Of a DNA stretch of 64,000 nt, positions 55,035-63,262 are shown piece after piece (the stretch's first letter is position 1; every line of letters begins with the position of its first letter). The translations under genes and the position numbers were made by a program. Below the pieces are notes generated by a model, which had not been told where the DNA came from, searched no databases, and saw only the letters and a list, made by a program, of their open reading frames with translations. Source of the stretch: Bacillus gobiensis (GTDB lineage: Bacteria; Bacillota; Bacilli; Bacillales; Bacillaceae); contig NZ_CP012600.1 of NCBI RefSeq assembly GCF_001278705.1, forward strand, positions 3,349,917-3,413,916, written 5' to 3'.

Positions 55035-55430
55035 TTGAAAAAAGTAGTCAAAGTAGTTGCAGCTGTTATTGAAAATGATCAAGAAGAAATTCTCTGTGCA
55101 CTAAGATCTCCGGAAATGAAGATTCCAAACATGTGGGAATTTCCTGGTGGCAAAGTGGAGGCAGATGAAGATATCTTCTCCGCTTTAGTAAGAGAAATAA
55201 ACGAGGAATTGCAGTGTCAAATCGAAACGAAAGAAATACTGAATGAAAATGTCCATGAATATGATACGTTTATTATCAACCTAATTGCTATTAAATGCAG
55301 CATTGTCAAAGGAACGCCGATTCGTAGTGAACATTCAAAATTAATTTGGTTGAAAAGAGAGAACCTTGATTCGTTAAAGTGGGCACCAGCTGACGTTCCT
55401 GCTGTAAAACAATTAATATCGGAAAAATAG
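55035..55430 (+). CDS. NUDIX hydrolase (copy 2)
   Basis: 131 residues from TTG 55035, with ATGGAGGGATAACA upstream as in copy 1. The Nudix box runs GGKVEADE to REINEELQC; the end-Gly is Gln. It differs from copy 1 at ~15% of residues; the ribosome site, TTG start and the hairpin after the stop codon are shared. Confidence 0.9.
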   Translation: MKKVVKVVAAVIENDQEEILCALRSPEMKIPNMWEFPGGKVEADEDIFSALVREINEELQCQIETKEILNENVHEYDTFIINLIAIKCSIVKGTPIRSEHSKLIWLKRENLDSLKWAPADVPAVKQLISEK

Positions 55431-55461
55431 TCTTTTCTTAATTGAGAAGACTATACTTTTT
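55429..55461. terminator. Terminator shared by NUDIX copy 2 and the helicase gene
   Basis: AGTCTTTTC / GAGAAGACT (one wobble) with CTTTTT on the plus side and TATTTTTC on the minus side. Confidence 0.7.
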
Positions 55462-58261
55462 CAGTGAATTCGATATACAAATTTGCCGGGACTTCGTTCT
55501 CCAATTTGATTTGGGTAGTAATTGGCTTTTCTCCTTCATAATGAACAGTATCGCCTTTCCCAATATAAATATATGGCTGCGTTTTTTTATCAATTTCCTT
55601 GTACTTCCTGACAAACAAGTGAAGGTTAATTCCCCGTTGTTTATTATGAATTATATTCTTTCCTCTTTCAGATGATTGAGCTGTACTATTTGGCGTCTCC
55701 CATTGAAAGGTTTGTTCATCAAGGAATTGATCATTGTAATTAATGCTTTCTTTAATATCCTCTTCCTTGTGCAAGTCGATAAATAGGAAAAAATCATTTC
55801 CATTTGTTAGCAACCCTGAACCTCGAAAGGCTGTGTGAATTTTTCGGTAGTTGGAAAGCAATGCAGCGTCGGTCATTTGATATTGTTCGTACAGTTTAAA
55901 ATGCGGAACACCATAGTATTCCTGTTTATATTCTTTTTCATAGCGGAAAATCCCATAATTCACGATATCTTCGATGTAATCTCTATATTCTTTCTTCTCT
56001 AGCAATTGCGGAAAGGCTCGAGTCTTCTTTAGAATACCGCTACTATTCGTAAATAATTGCGGTTTGTTGTTTTTCTGGATATTATCATAATAATCCTGAT
56101 TTAAACACTCAAATGCATGTAATACACTATCCCCATCAACGTCTTTAACCATTTTTAAAATTTCAAGCGTAGCTGTTTCAAGAGATATTTCATCGTGATC
56201 AAAAAGATATCGAATGATAACAAATTCGTGTATTCGTTTTAATGGCAGCTTGCTTGATAATTCTTTTAATGTCTGTTCAAAAATTTCATTATGTAACAGG
56301 TTTTTCAGATGATCATCCTTCTCAACCTTGGCTACGAATTGTAAATACGTTTTTTCACGATCAATAAATTTAATAGGATCAGGTGCCGCATCGAATTTCA
56401 GATAATCTAATAAGAAATATGGAATATATCCTTGATTGAGCTTCTTAAATTCGAAATACTCTTCCTTTAAATATTTCATGGAATTGAAGTTTTCCTTATC
56501 AATTTGCTCTAAAATTCTTTCCTGAGATATTTTATCCATTTGAATATGTGTACATCCTGGGATATTAGCAAATCCCGTTGAAATGGCTACCTTAAGACTT
56601 TCTTTATCATAATATCTACTTCCATTTAGCGCGATGGCAATTAGAAAGGCTTTATTATGGTTACCGATAAAATCAAGAACTGTTAAAAAGCTCTTATTCT
56701 TGTACTTTCTCAGTCCTCTTCCTAATTGTTGAATAAAGACAATTGGAGAGTTCGTTGGTCTGAGCATTAATACAGTATTTACAGAAGGGATATCTACGCC
56801 TTCATTAAAGATATCTACTGTGAAGATGCATTGTAACTCATCATTTTCATCTTCTAATCTTTGAATATAGTTTCCGCGTTGCTCAACTGTATCAGTGCCA
56901 TCTAAACTAATACTTAGGTAGCCCCTTTTATTAAACTCCGCCGCCATGAAGGTCGCATGTTCAATACTTGCACAAAATCCTAGGCACTTTCTTTTCTCTC
57001 CATCGTGCCCATAAAAATTCATCTTCTCAATGATAAAATCAACACGTTCATTCACCTTTAACCTTTTGGTAACTTCAGCTATGTCATCAATTGAAACACC
57101 TCTTAGGTCAATGCCTTCAAAATCTGTGATGCCAAAATAATGAAAAGGAATGATCAGCTCGTCATCTAAAGCCTCATGTAATCGTACTTCTAACGCGACA
57201 TTATTATCAAAATGCTCAAACACATTATGATTGTCGCTTCTTTCTGGCGATGCAGTCATCCCAAGAGTGAATTGTGGCTCGAAGTAATTTAAAACACCTT
57301 GGTAGGTTGGACTCGTTGCATGATGAGCCTCATCAATAATGATGTAATCAAACTCATCCTTCTTAAATTCATGAAAGCATTTGGACACTGTTTGAATAGT
57401 AGCAAATACATAGTCAACGTGTTTTTGCTTTTGATTTCCTGTCAACAACCCGAAAGTAAGGCCTTCATTCGGAAGGAGCATTTCAAAATTATCTCTTGCT
57501 TTTCTTAAAATTTCTTCGCGATGGACAATAAAAAGAAGTTTTTTTGGTTTGAACCTTTTGACATCAAAGGCTGACATATAGGTTTTCCCCGTACCAGTGG
57601 CTGCAATCACCAGAGCTTTTCTTTCGCCAAAATGTCTAAGCCGTTCTAAATTCTCAATCGCACGATTTTGAATTCTATTTGGAACAATATATTTCCGATT
57701 TTCATAGATCAGTTGATGGGTCATTTGCGATTTTTTGAGACTCTTAAGAAAACCTTCATACCTATCAATAAAATCCTGATCAGCATAGACGCTACTGTCC
57801 CACAAAATTTGATATTCCTTTAAAACCTCTTCTATAAAACCAGCGTTTTCTTTAGAAACGATTTCAACATTCCATTCAATATTACTTTTAAGGGCGCTTT
57901 GTGTAATATTGGATGAACCGATAATCACCTTATAGCTTTCCTCGTACTCGAAAATATAAGCTTTCGTATGAAAACCGAGCTCCTTTTCTGTAACAAAAAC
58001 CTTTAGCTCCACATTGTTAAACTCTCTTATCTTTTCTAAGGACTTTGCATCGGTGAAATTTAGATAAGTAGACGTAATGATCTTCCCTTTGATTCCTTTT
58101 TCTCCTGCTTCTTTTAATGGATCAAGCAAAAGCTGAAGGCCACTAAAATTAATAAATGCGACACTAAAATAAAAACTTTTGCACTCACTAATTGAACGTA
58201 TTAATTCTATTAACAAATTTCCCTTTTCTGAATTTACGATCAATTTTTTTTGGATGTCCAT
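55451..58261 (-). CDS. PLD-like nuclease / DEAD helicase / DUF3427 protein
   Basis: 936 residues from ATG 58261 (AGGAG 9 nt upstream). Domain order: an N-terminal phospholipase-D-like nuclease (about 1-170) with the HKD motif HTKAYIFEYE..GSSNIT; a superfamily-2 helicase with VIAATGTGKTYMSAF, IIIDEAHH, TLGMTASPER and the C-terminal QQLGRGLRKYKNKS; and a C-terminal DUF3427 domain with NLHLFVRKYKE. A single PLD motif implies dimerisation for catalysis. Such proteins are common in defence and mobile islands, and the gene is followed upstream by HEPN- and RT-like genes. An antiphage role is inferred. Confidence 0.88.
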   Translation of the reverse strand: MDIQKKLIVNSEKGNLLIELIRSISECKSFYFSVAFINFSGLQLLLDPLKEAGEKGIKGKIITSTYLNFTDAKSLEKIREFNNVELKVFVTEKELGFHTKAYIFEYEESYKVIIGSSNITQSALKSNIEWNVEIVSKENAGFIEEVLKEYQILWDSSVYADQDFIDRYEGFLKSLKKSQMTHQLIYENRKYIVPNRIQNRAIENLERLRHFGERKALVIAATGTGKTYMSAFDVKRFKPKKLLFIVHREEILRKARDNFEMLLPNEGLTFGLLTGNQKQKHVDYVFATIQTVSKCFHEFKKDEFDYIIIDEAHHATSPTYQGVLNYFEPQFTLGMTASPERSDNHNVFEHFDNNVALEVRLHEALDDELIIPFHYFGITDFEGIDLRGVSIDDIAEVTKRLKVNERVDFIIEKMNFYGHDGEKRKCLGFCASIEHATFMAAEFNKRGYLSISLDGTDTVEQRGNYIQRLEDENDELQCIFTVDIFNEGVDIPSVNTVLMLRPTNSPIVFIQQLGRGLRKYKNKSFLTVLDFIGNHNKAFLIAIALNGSRYYDKESLKVAISTGFANIPGCTHIQMDKISQERILEQIDKENFNSMKYLKEEYFEFKKLNQGYIPYFLLDYLKFDAAPDPIKFIDREKTYLQFVAKVEKDDHLKNLLHNEIFEQTLKELSSKLPLKRIHEFVIIRYLFDHDEISLETATLEILKMVKDVDGDSVLHAFECLNQDYYDNIQKNNKPQLFTNSSGILKKTRAFPQLLEKKEYRDYIEDIVNYGIFRYEKEYKQEYYGVPHFKLYEQYQMTDAALLSNYRKIHTAFRGSGLLTNGNDFFLFIDLHKEEDIKESINYNDQFLDEQTFQWETPNSTAQSSERGKNIIHNKQRGINLHLFVRKYKEIDKKTQPYIYIGKGDTVHYEGEKPITTQIKLENEVPANLYIEFTEKV

Positions 58262-58523
58262 TAGGGTGGCTCCTAGTAAGGTATTTGTTTTATACATCAG
58301 TTGATTTTTGTTGATGGTTTAGGGTTTAGAGAAGTAGGAAAAGGTATAACACTATTCTAGGATGCAAAATTCTTTTGGTATTCTTTAATAGAGAGGCATT
58401 CTCCCCCTTTATTAATGACGTGACCACCGTTAAAAAACACAGTTGAAGTAGATGAAAACTATATGAATTTTTTCTACTTTAATGACTATTACCAAAATTC
58501 CCTTTGATCCACTCACGCTTGAT

Positions 58524-59114
58524 CTAATATCCAATTACAAGTAGTCCATCTCTAATTTGCTTAAGACTATAATACAACCTATTATATTTTTCCTTATCAA
58601 TATTATGTATTATATTATTTAACAAACCTGCTAAATCGTCTAAGTATTGGTTCATCCGGTCTGGTGTAAGCATACTAATTAACTCTTCGTTCTTATTTTT
58701 AGATACTGTTTTAGAAAACATTACAGGTAAATAACTTGAAGTTCCTAAAAGCTCTAAATGATTTTCTTCCCAATGAGATATAAGATTTCTTATCTTTCTT
58801 AACTGTATTAGATTTTTTAGGGTCAAATCCTTTGTAATTATTCCTTTTTCAGTTAGTTTATCAACCCTAACATTAAAATGTTTTGCTTTTACTGTTAATA
58901 CTCTTGATGTCATAGCAACTGTTGTTTCTAGGGTAGCATTAATACTATAAATAGCTAAAACACCATACCTTGTGTTATTAAAAAAAATACCCTCTTCTAC
59001 TTTACCATAATTATAACCTATCTCTTTGAATGTCACTTTTTGCATTTTTTCTATACAATCTTTTGCATTTTTCATATGTACTGCGACTATTGAATATTCA
59101 AACCAATGTGTCAT
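58524..59114 (-). CDS. HEPN-like protein of the defence island
   Basis: 196 residues from ATG 59114 (AGGGGGAAG upstream), all helical. Residues R109-H114 read RNLISH, the R-x4-H motif of HEPN ribonucleases, preceded by LIQLRKI in the same helix. The rest is unlike any family I can name. HEPN proteins cleave RNA as toxins or defence effectors. The 260-bp gap to the helicase gene holds no gene. The assignment rests on the motif and the all-alpha character, so it is tentative. Confidence 0.55.
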   Translation of the reverse strand: MTHWFEYSIVAVHMKNAKDCIEKMQKVTFKEIGYNYGKVEEGIFFNNTRYGVLAIYSINATLETTVAMTSRVLTVKAKHFNVRVDKLTEKGIITKDLTLKNLIQLRKIRNLISHWEENHLELLGTSSYLPVMFSKTVSKNKNEELISMLTPDRMNQYLDDLAGLLNNIIHNIDKEKYNRLYYSLKQIRDGLLVIGY

Positions 59115-59206
59115 TTTATCACTTCCCCCTACTTGTTTATTATCAGACAATTTCGATTAGTAAAATTGTTACGGCTGGTTTAGTTGCTATATCAAACAAA
59201 TCATTT

Positions 59207-59990
59207 TTATTTTCGTCTTTCTTCTCGATTCATAATTCTATCAACACCTTTTAAGGTTGATTCAAAAAATGTATTTCTATCACTAGTATTTAGAACATGC
59301 TCTTCTCTCGCCAAAGTTTAATGCTCTACCAAAAGTTAGGTCTTCAAGAATTGAATCTCTCAAGTTATCATGAATGATTTTTGCAATACTTTCTTTGTGA
59401 ATCTATTGGAAGTGAATATATATTCGTAAATACTTTTTAAGCAGCTTCTTTTCTATTGCCATTGCTTTCTTCTATAACTTTTCGAAAGCATCACCATTTT
59501 CTACCCAGTTTTTTGCGAAATCATAAAAGTCAGTACCTATACTTAAGGAGTTAAGCATTTTCATATCCTTTTGGTAGAGATACCTCAGATGAATAGTATA
59601 CAAATTGTCCATTTTCAAGCTGAGACCAAATTGCGAGTTCAAATCCCTTAAGTACTGTAGCACAGGCTCAAGATACTTAAATAACTTATCAAATTGCGAG
59701 TCGACAGTAGGCGCTTTACTCATTTGAACAGAGACTGTACCTGCTTTTCCTTTTTTCTTTTCCCCTACATTTGGTATTGTAATTCCTACTGCTACAGGCA
59801 ACTTCCTCATCTCCCCAAGAGAAACATAAAGTTTCCAATTCAGCTTATTAGCTATATCAGTTTGCATAACTTCCTTGACTAACCCCTCTTCTACCGACGA
59901 TAAATATCTTCGTATAGTCCTTTCATCTAAATAGAGGAATTCTTAGCTGGAACATATAAAGCCCCTACTGCCCTAATAAGAACCCATTTT
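59207..59990 (-). pseudogene. Decayed gene in the defence island, with N-terminal helix-turn-helix-like region
   Basis: Fragments in changing frames line up as one protein: VLIRAVGALYVPAK, then EFLYLDERTIRRYLSS (HTH-like), the 131-codon open part (59472-59867, MQTDIANKLNWKLYVSLGEM onward) and IEESNGNRKEAA. After these come KVFTNIYSLPIDS, KESIAKIIHDNLRDSILEDL and TSDRNTFFESTLKGVDRIMN to the stop at 59207. At least three frameshifts and a stop are needed. The original was over 250 residues; function unknown. Confidence 0.6.
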
Positions 59991-60042
59991 ACACATTATT
60001 ACATCTAAGGTGTTAGAAATTTATTTTAAGATATATATAAAT

Positions 60043-60078
60043 AAAAAAAGCCTGCTCTTAATTAACTAGAATCAGACT
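60043..60078 (-). terminator. Terminator of the reverse transcriptase gene
   Basis: AGTCTG / CAGGCT-based stem (60050-60078) followed on the minus strand by TTTTTTT (60043-60049). Confidence 0.6.
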
Positions 60079-60083
60079 TGTCT

Positions 60084-61379
60084 TTATAATTTTGGGTCTT
60101 CTAATCGATATTCAATATTTTTCCAATGATTTTTCACTTGAGTTTCCATAAGGTTTTCAGTACTAGATTTTTCATCAAATATTTTCTGTGCTCTTGAGAC
60201 ATAGCTCAGGAAATTTCCATGTCCCTTCTTATTTTTACCCAAGTGTGAATAATTTTTATATAACTCTCTTCTATAGGATTTACGAGCGAACTCTTTTGAC
60301 TTACGATTACATATCCTTATTTTTCGATATGTTCTCGTATAATATTTAAAAAGACTTTTTTCTCTGATTCGAACCTCCTCGCCATTAAAGCTAAACCCTA
60401 GATAATCTAATTTTGTTTCATTAAATTCTAAGTCCATTATTTTATTATTAGTGTAAAAGTAATTTCCAGTCTTTTCAGGTTGAATCTCTAAATTTGGAAC
60501 CTGCTTTTTTACATTTTCCACAAATTGTTGATGAATTTGAAAATTATAGAGCTGGGCGTCTCCCCCATGAGGAATTACTATAATTAAATCATCACAATAT
60601 CTTCTATATAATCCATTTCGCTCATCTACATACTTCTTTATTTTTTCATCAAAATCTAAGAGATAAATATTTGAACAGACCGAACTAATTCCAGCTCCTT
60701 GAGGAATTCCAAAACTCTTAGAATTCTTATATATATTTTTATGCTTAAAAGCTCTAAACTCTTCTTCGGTAAAATACTTATATTTATTTTTTATTTCACT
60801 TTCAGTATATTTGATTTTCAAGTCAGATTCTATTGTATCTTTTATAAAATAACTGAATCTCGTTATATTTTTAAAGACATTATAATAGTCATCAGGTAAG
60901 GTTTCCTTTTTTAGGGTATAGCGGATTTTCTCTTTTAGATACCTATGGTCCAAAGTATCAAAGAAATTAGTAAAATCTGCAACAAAGATATATGCATTTT
61001 GTTGTGCTTTGATAAAATCAATAACTTCTTTAGCAAAATTAATATTACTTTTCCCGGATAAGTTATTTCTATAAGCAATAGCAACATCATTAATACCTAA
61101 TTCTTCAACAACAGAATTATAGTGATTATTTAATTTGTCACCATAATACTTATAAATAAAGCTATCGATATGAGAAGCATAAAATATTTTTCGGATTTTT
61201 TCTTTCGGCTTTTTAAGCTTTCTATTATACTTGTGAAACTTAATTTTAAAATGTATAAATGGATAAAATCCATGTTTAGCAATCCATCTGGGATTTTGTA
61301 TATTATTCTTAACTTTTTCGATAGATTTTTTATTATCTAGATGTGTATATCCCTTAACTCTATATTTTTGCTTATTCAT
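60084..61379 (-). CDS. Antiviral-type reverse transcriptase, DRT2 (UG2)-like
   Basis: 431 residues. RT motifs: FVADFTNFFDTLDH (132-145, first catalytic Asp), FGIPQGAGISSVCSNIYLLD (223-242), YRRYCDDLIIVIP (258-270, catalytic YCDD), LEIQPEKTG and LDYLGFSFNG. The N-terminal YRVKGYTHLD, ASHIDSFIYKYY and AYRNNLSGKSNINFAKEV belong to the UG/Abi class, not to group II introns (no maturase or HNH domain). The YCDD box and lone RT behind a ~300-nt structured leader fit DRT2, whose RT copies a leader RNA into repeating cDNA. The DRT2 label is inference; defence RT is firmer. No ribosome site is obvious before the ATG. Confidence 0.8.
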   Translation of the reverse strand: MNKQKYRVKGYTHLDNKKSIEKVKNNIQNPRWIAKHGFYPFIHFKIKFHKYNRKLKKPKEKIRKIFYASHIDSFIYKYYGDKLNNHYNSVVEELGINDVAIAYRNNLSGKSNINFAKEVIDFIKAQQNAYIFVADFTNFFDTLDHRYLKEKIRYTLKKETLPDDYYNVFKNITRFSYFIKDTIESDLKIKYTESEIKNKYKYFTEEEFRAFKHKNIYKNSKSFGIPQGAGISSVCSNIYLLDFDEKIKKYVDERNGLYRRYCDDLIIVIPHGGDAQLYNFQIHQQFVENVKKQVPNLEIQPEKTGNYFYTNNKIMDLEFNETKLDYLGFSFNGEEVRIREKSLFKYYTRTYRKIRICNRKSKEFARKSYRRELYKNYSHLGKNKKGHGNFLSYVSRAQKIFDEKSSTENLMETQVKNHWKNIEYRLEDPKL

Positions 61380-61691
61380 TTTTTGGCAGAGCTAGCAAGG
61401 GTATGTAATCGTAGTCTATTACTCTTTAAAAGAAACCCTTGCAAGCATACTCTCCTTTCGAATTATAGGCTATTGCTAGACTATAAAGAGACTACTAGAT
61501 GCACTATTAGCTTATACTATAATTAGTATATTGAATTGGTTGATTATGACGATTGGAGGTATCCAAATGCCCAGTTATTCAGAAGCAATATCATTTGTAA
61601 TTAGCTTGATTAGCAGTGGAATTACAATTGAGATAAAGCTTGACAGAAATTCACCAATTACCCTCATAACTTCTTTTATGAGGCTTAAACT
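61380..61691 (-). ncRNA. Structured leader RNA of the reverse transcriptase (candidate template RNA)
   Basis: About 312 nt from the predicted start (61691) to the RT gene. Stems include CCTCATAA/TTATGAGG (61662-61683) and TTGTAATT/AATTACAA (61595-61627). TTGGA/TCCAA lies near 61555 and a TATACTA-N4-TAGTATA palindrome at 61513-61530. GTAGTC(490-495)/GACTAC(411-416) and GCAAGGGT(435-442)/ACCCTTGC(395-402), numbers +61000, interleave as a pseudoknot. The first 114 nt are open in one frame (38 codons, hydrophobic: VIGEFLSSFISIVIPLLIKL). This resembles the template RNA of DRT2 systems. Confidence 0.55.
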
Positions 61692-61697
61692 ATACCG

Positions 61698-61726
61698 ATT
61701 TTACCATTTAATTCAGTCACAGTCAA
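61698..61726 (-). promoter_or_regulatory. Promoter of the RT leader RNA
   Basis: Minus strand TTGACT (61721-61726), 17-bp spacer, TAAAAT (61698-61703): five of six matches in each box. The start point near 61691 gives a leader of ~312 nt before the RT gene. Confidence 0.7.
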
Positions 61727-61844
61727 AATATACCTGATTTTTTAGATCTTAAATAATTTTTTTCTGCCTTAATACTAGAACCTCTAATCCAAATGGACAC
61801 CTCTTCAGATTATCCATGTTTTCTAAATTGAAAGTTTATCCAAA

Positions 61845-62070
61845 GGTCCTGAACACGAAACACTTTTGCTTACCGAAATAGGCTGCTCTTATCGCAACTT
61901 ATTTTAAAACTCCTTTCATTCAACAAAGGGATCCGTTAAATAAATTTGAATTCGTTAGCGTAGAGGCTATCAAACAGTGTGTCATCGCAGGTCTTTGAAT
62001 ATCTGCATTACCGTCAATGGTCATTAGACACAGATATCAAAACAGCAAAGATAATTGTAAGACACCTCCT
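61845..62070 (+). pseudogene. Fragment of a LysR-type regulator (effector domain)
   Basis: EHETLLLTEIGCSYRNLF, then after a frameshift NKFEFVSVEAIKQCVIAGL, a TGA, ISALPSMVIRH and DIKTAKIIV. These match the last third of LysR substrate-binding domains. The DNA-binding part is absent. Confidence 0.7.
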
Positions 62071-62168
62071 TTCAAGCTTTTATAGAAGTTAACACGAAAA
62101 ACTGACAAAACGTTAATCAAAGCTAGGGGTTATGTACATTTCCAAGTTGAATTATTTCTGTTTCAGCT

Positions 62169-62207
62169 ATTAGAAAATCCCCCCTCGCATTAGGGGGATT
62201 TTCTAAT
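62169..62207. terminator. Strong symmetrical hairpin
   Basis: ATTAGAAAATCCCCC / GGGGGATTTTCTAAT, 15 bp and perfect. It may end transcription in both directions. Confidence 0.6.
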
Positions 62208-62243
62208 GAACCTTAAATTCAAGATTCGTTTCTTTTGCATATA

Positions 62244-62552
62244 TCAAGTACCGCAAAAGGTCTGGTAAGGAGTTGCTGACTCTGGGACCGTACAGTGTTC
62301 AGCCTGTTCTATGGAGTGTGCGCAAGGGTTTGAAAGAACATCCAAAAGCCGCTCCATCACGCTGTAGTCTCCTTGTTCCACTGCAGCTTCCAACGCTTCT
62401 TCTACCCGATGGTTCCACGGGATGACCGCAGGATTGCTGTTTTGCATCAGTTGATTGACAGAGGCTTTCGATTCCTACTGTCTGCCTAGTCTTGCTTGCC
62501 AATGCTCATTCCACTGAGTAAATTCCGGGGTCTCAAACAGGATCGTATCCTC
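62244..62552 (-). pseudogene. selO: 3' fragment of selO (YdiU, protein AMPylase)
   Basis: The minus strand encodes FETPEFTQWNEHWQARLGRQ, an in-frame TAG, then [34 protein letters not shown] and the end PYQTFCGT. This is the conserved C-terminal end of SelO/YdiU pseudokinases. The kinase-like part (~350 residues) is missing. Confidence 0.85.
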
Positions 62553-62671
62553 ATGTCAAAAGTTAATGCGCAGTAGGTGTTGGTATAGTCCACGTGGTAT
62601 TTCTTGTTAGGAGTGGCTGTTATTTTTTTTGACGGAATAATTTGTTTGACATCACACATCCCACCATGTTA

Positions 62672-62687
62672 ATTTGTATATGCAAAT
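62672..62687 (+). promoter_or_regulatory. MarR operator 1
   Basis: ATTTGTATATGCAAAT, a near-palindrome 20 bp before the marR gene, downstream of a TTGACA box (62646-62651). It is the exact reverse complement of the site at 63165-63180. Confidence 0.6.
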
Positions 62688-62707
62688 GAAAGAGGGGACT
62701 GAAGGTT

Positions 62708-63142
62708 TTGAACGAAGAAGAACTATTACTAACTCAATGCTTATTTTTTACCGCTAACCGATTTGCGCGAAATATTACAAAGCTGGCGGAAAAAACATTT
62801 GATTTCAGTAACCTTGCACCTTCTTATCTTTATATGATCATGATTGTTAAGTTCCACCCGCAAATTACCCAAAAAGAAATTTGCGAAAAAATGTCAATCG
62901 CTCCTTCTACAAGTACGAGATTCATCGATAAGCTTGAAAAACAAAAGCTTGTGTCCAGAAAAATGTGCGGCAAGCAATCCTACATCTCTTTAACAGAAGA
63001 AGGCGAAAAAGTTTACGAGCAGTTTCGAATTTCTTTAAATGAATTGTATGCAGACTACTCGAAATCGTTAGGGAAAGAATTTAGTCTTGAATTAAGTAAA
63101 ATGCTGAACGATGCATGCATTAAATTAGAAAAGAAAAGTTAA
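62708..63142 (+). CDS. MarR family transcriptional regulator
   Basis: 144 residues from TTG 62708. Winged helix: FHPQITQKEICEKMSIAPST, STRFIDKLEKQKLVSRKMCG (recognition helix and start of wing) and YISLTEEGEKVYEQF. Cysteines occur at LTQCLFF, EICEKM and KMCGKQ, so redox sensing is possible. It probably controls itself and the adjacent quinone reductase via the paired operators. Confidence 0.88.
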   Translation: MNEEELLLTQCLFFTANRFARNITKLAEKTFDFSNLAPSYLYMIMIVKFHPQITQKEICEKMSIAPSTSTRFIDKLEKQKLVSRKMCGKQSYISLTEEGEKVYEQFRISLNELYADYSKSLGKEFSLELSKMLNDACIKLEKKS

Positions 63143-63164
63143 TTTCATCTTTTTTTACTCTTTC

Positions 63165-63180
63165 ATTTGCATATACAAAT
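63165..63180 (+). promoter_or_regulatory. MarR operator 2, before the quinone reductase gene
   Basis: ATTTGCATATACAAAT, exact reverse complement of operator 1, 83 bp before the ATG of the downstream gene. Confidence 0.6.
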
Positions 63181-63262
63181 AATGTTGTAAAGCCACTTTA
63201 CTTCTTAGTCGTTTTTCAAATTAACATTTTCACGTACAAATAATAACTAGAGGTGAATATGA

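Noticed and set aside
60084..61379. Group II intron or retron interpretation of the RT
   Set aside because: No maturase or endonuclease domain, no intron domain V-like end, and no retron msr/msd-like inverted repeat pair with NAxxH/VTG motifs. A YCDD box and UG-type N-terminus are present instead.
61567..61734. Plus-strand open frame of 56 codons (MPSYSEAISFVISLISSGIT..) with GGAGGT upstream, opposite the RT leader
   Set aside because: It is antisense to the structured leader and mirrors the stop-free sense frame. The promoter boxes and stem-loops favour the minus strand. A divergent small protein cannot be fully excluded.
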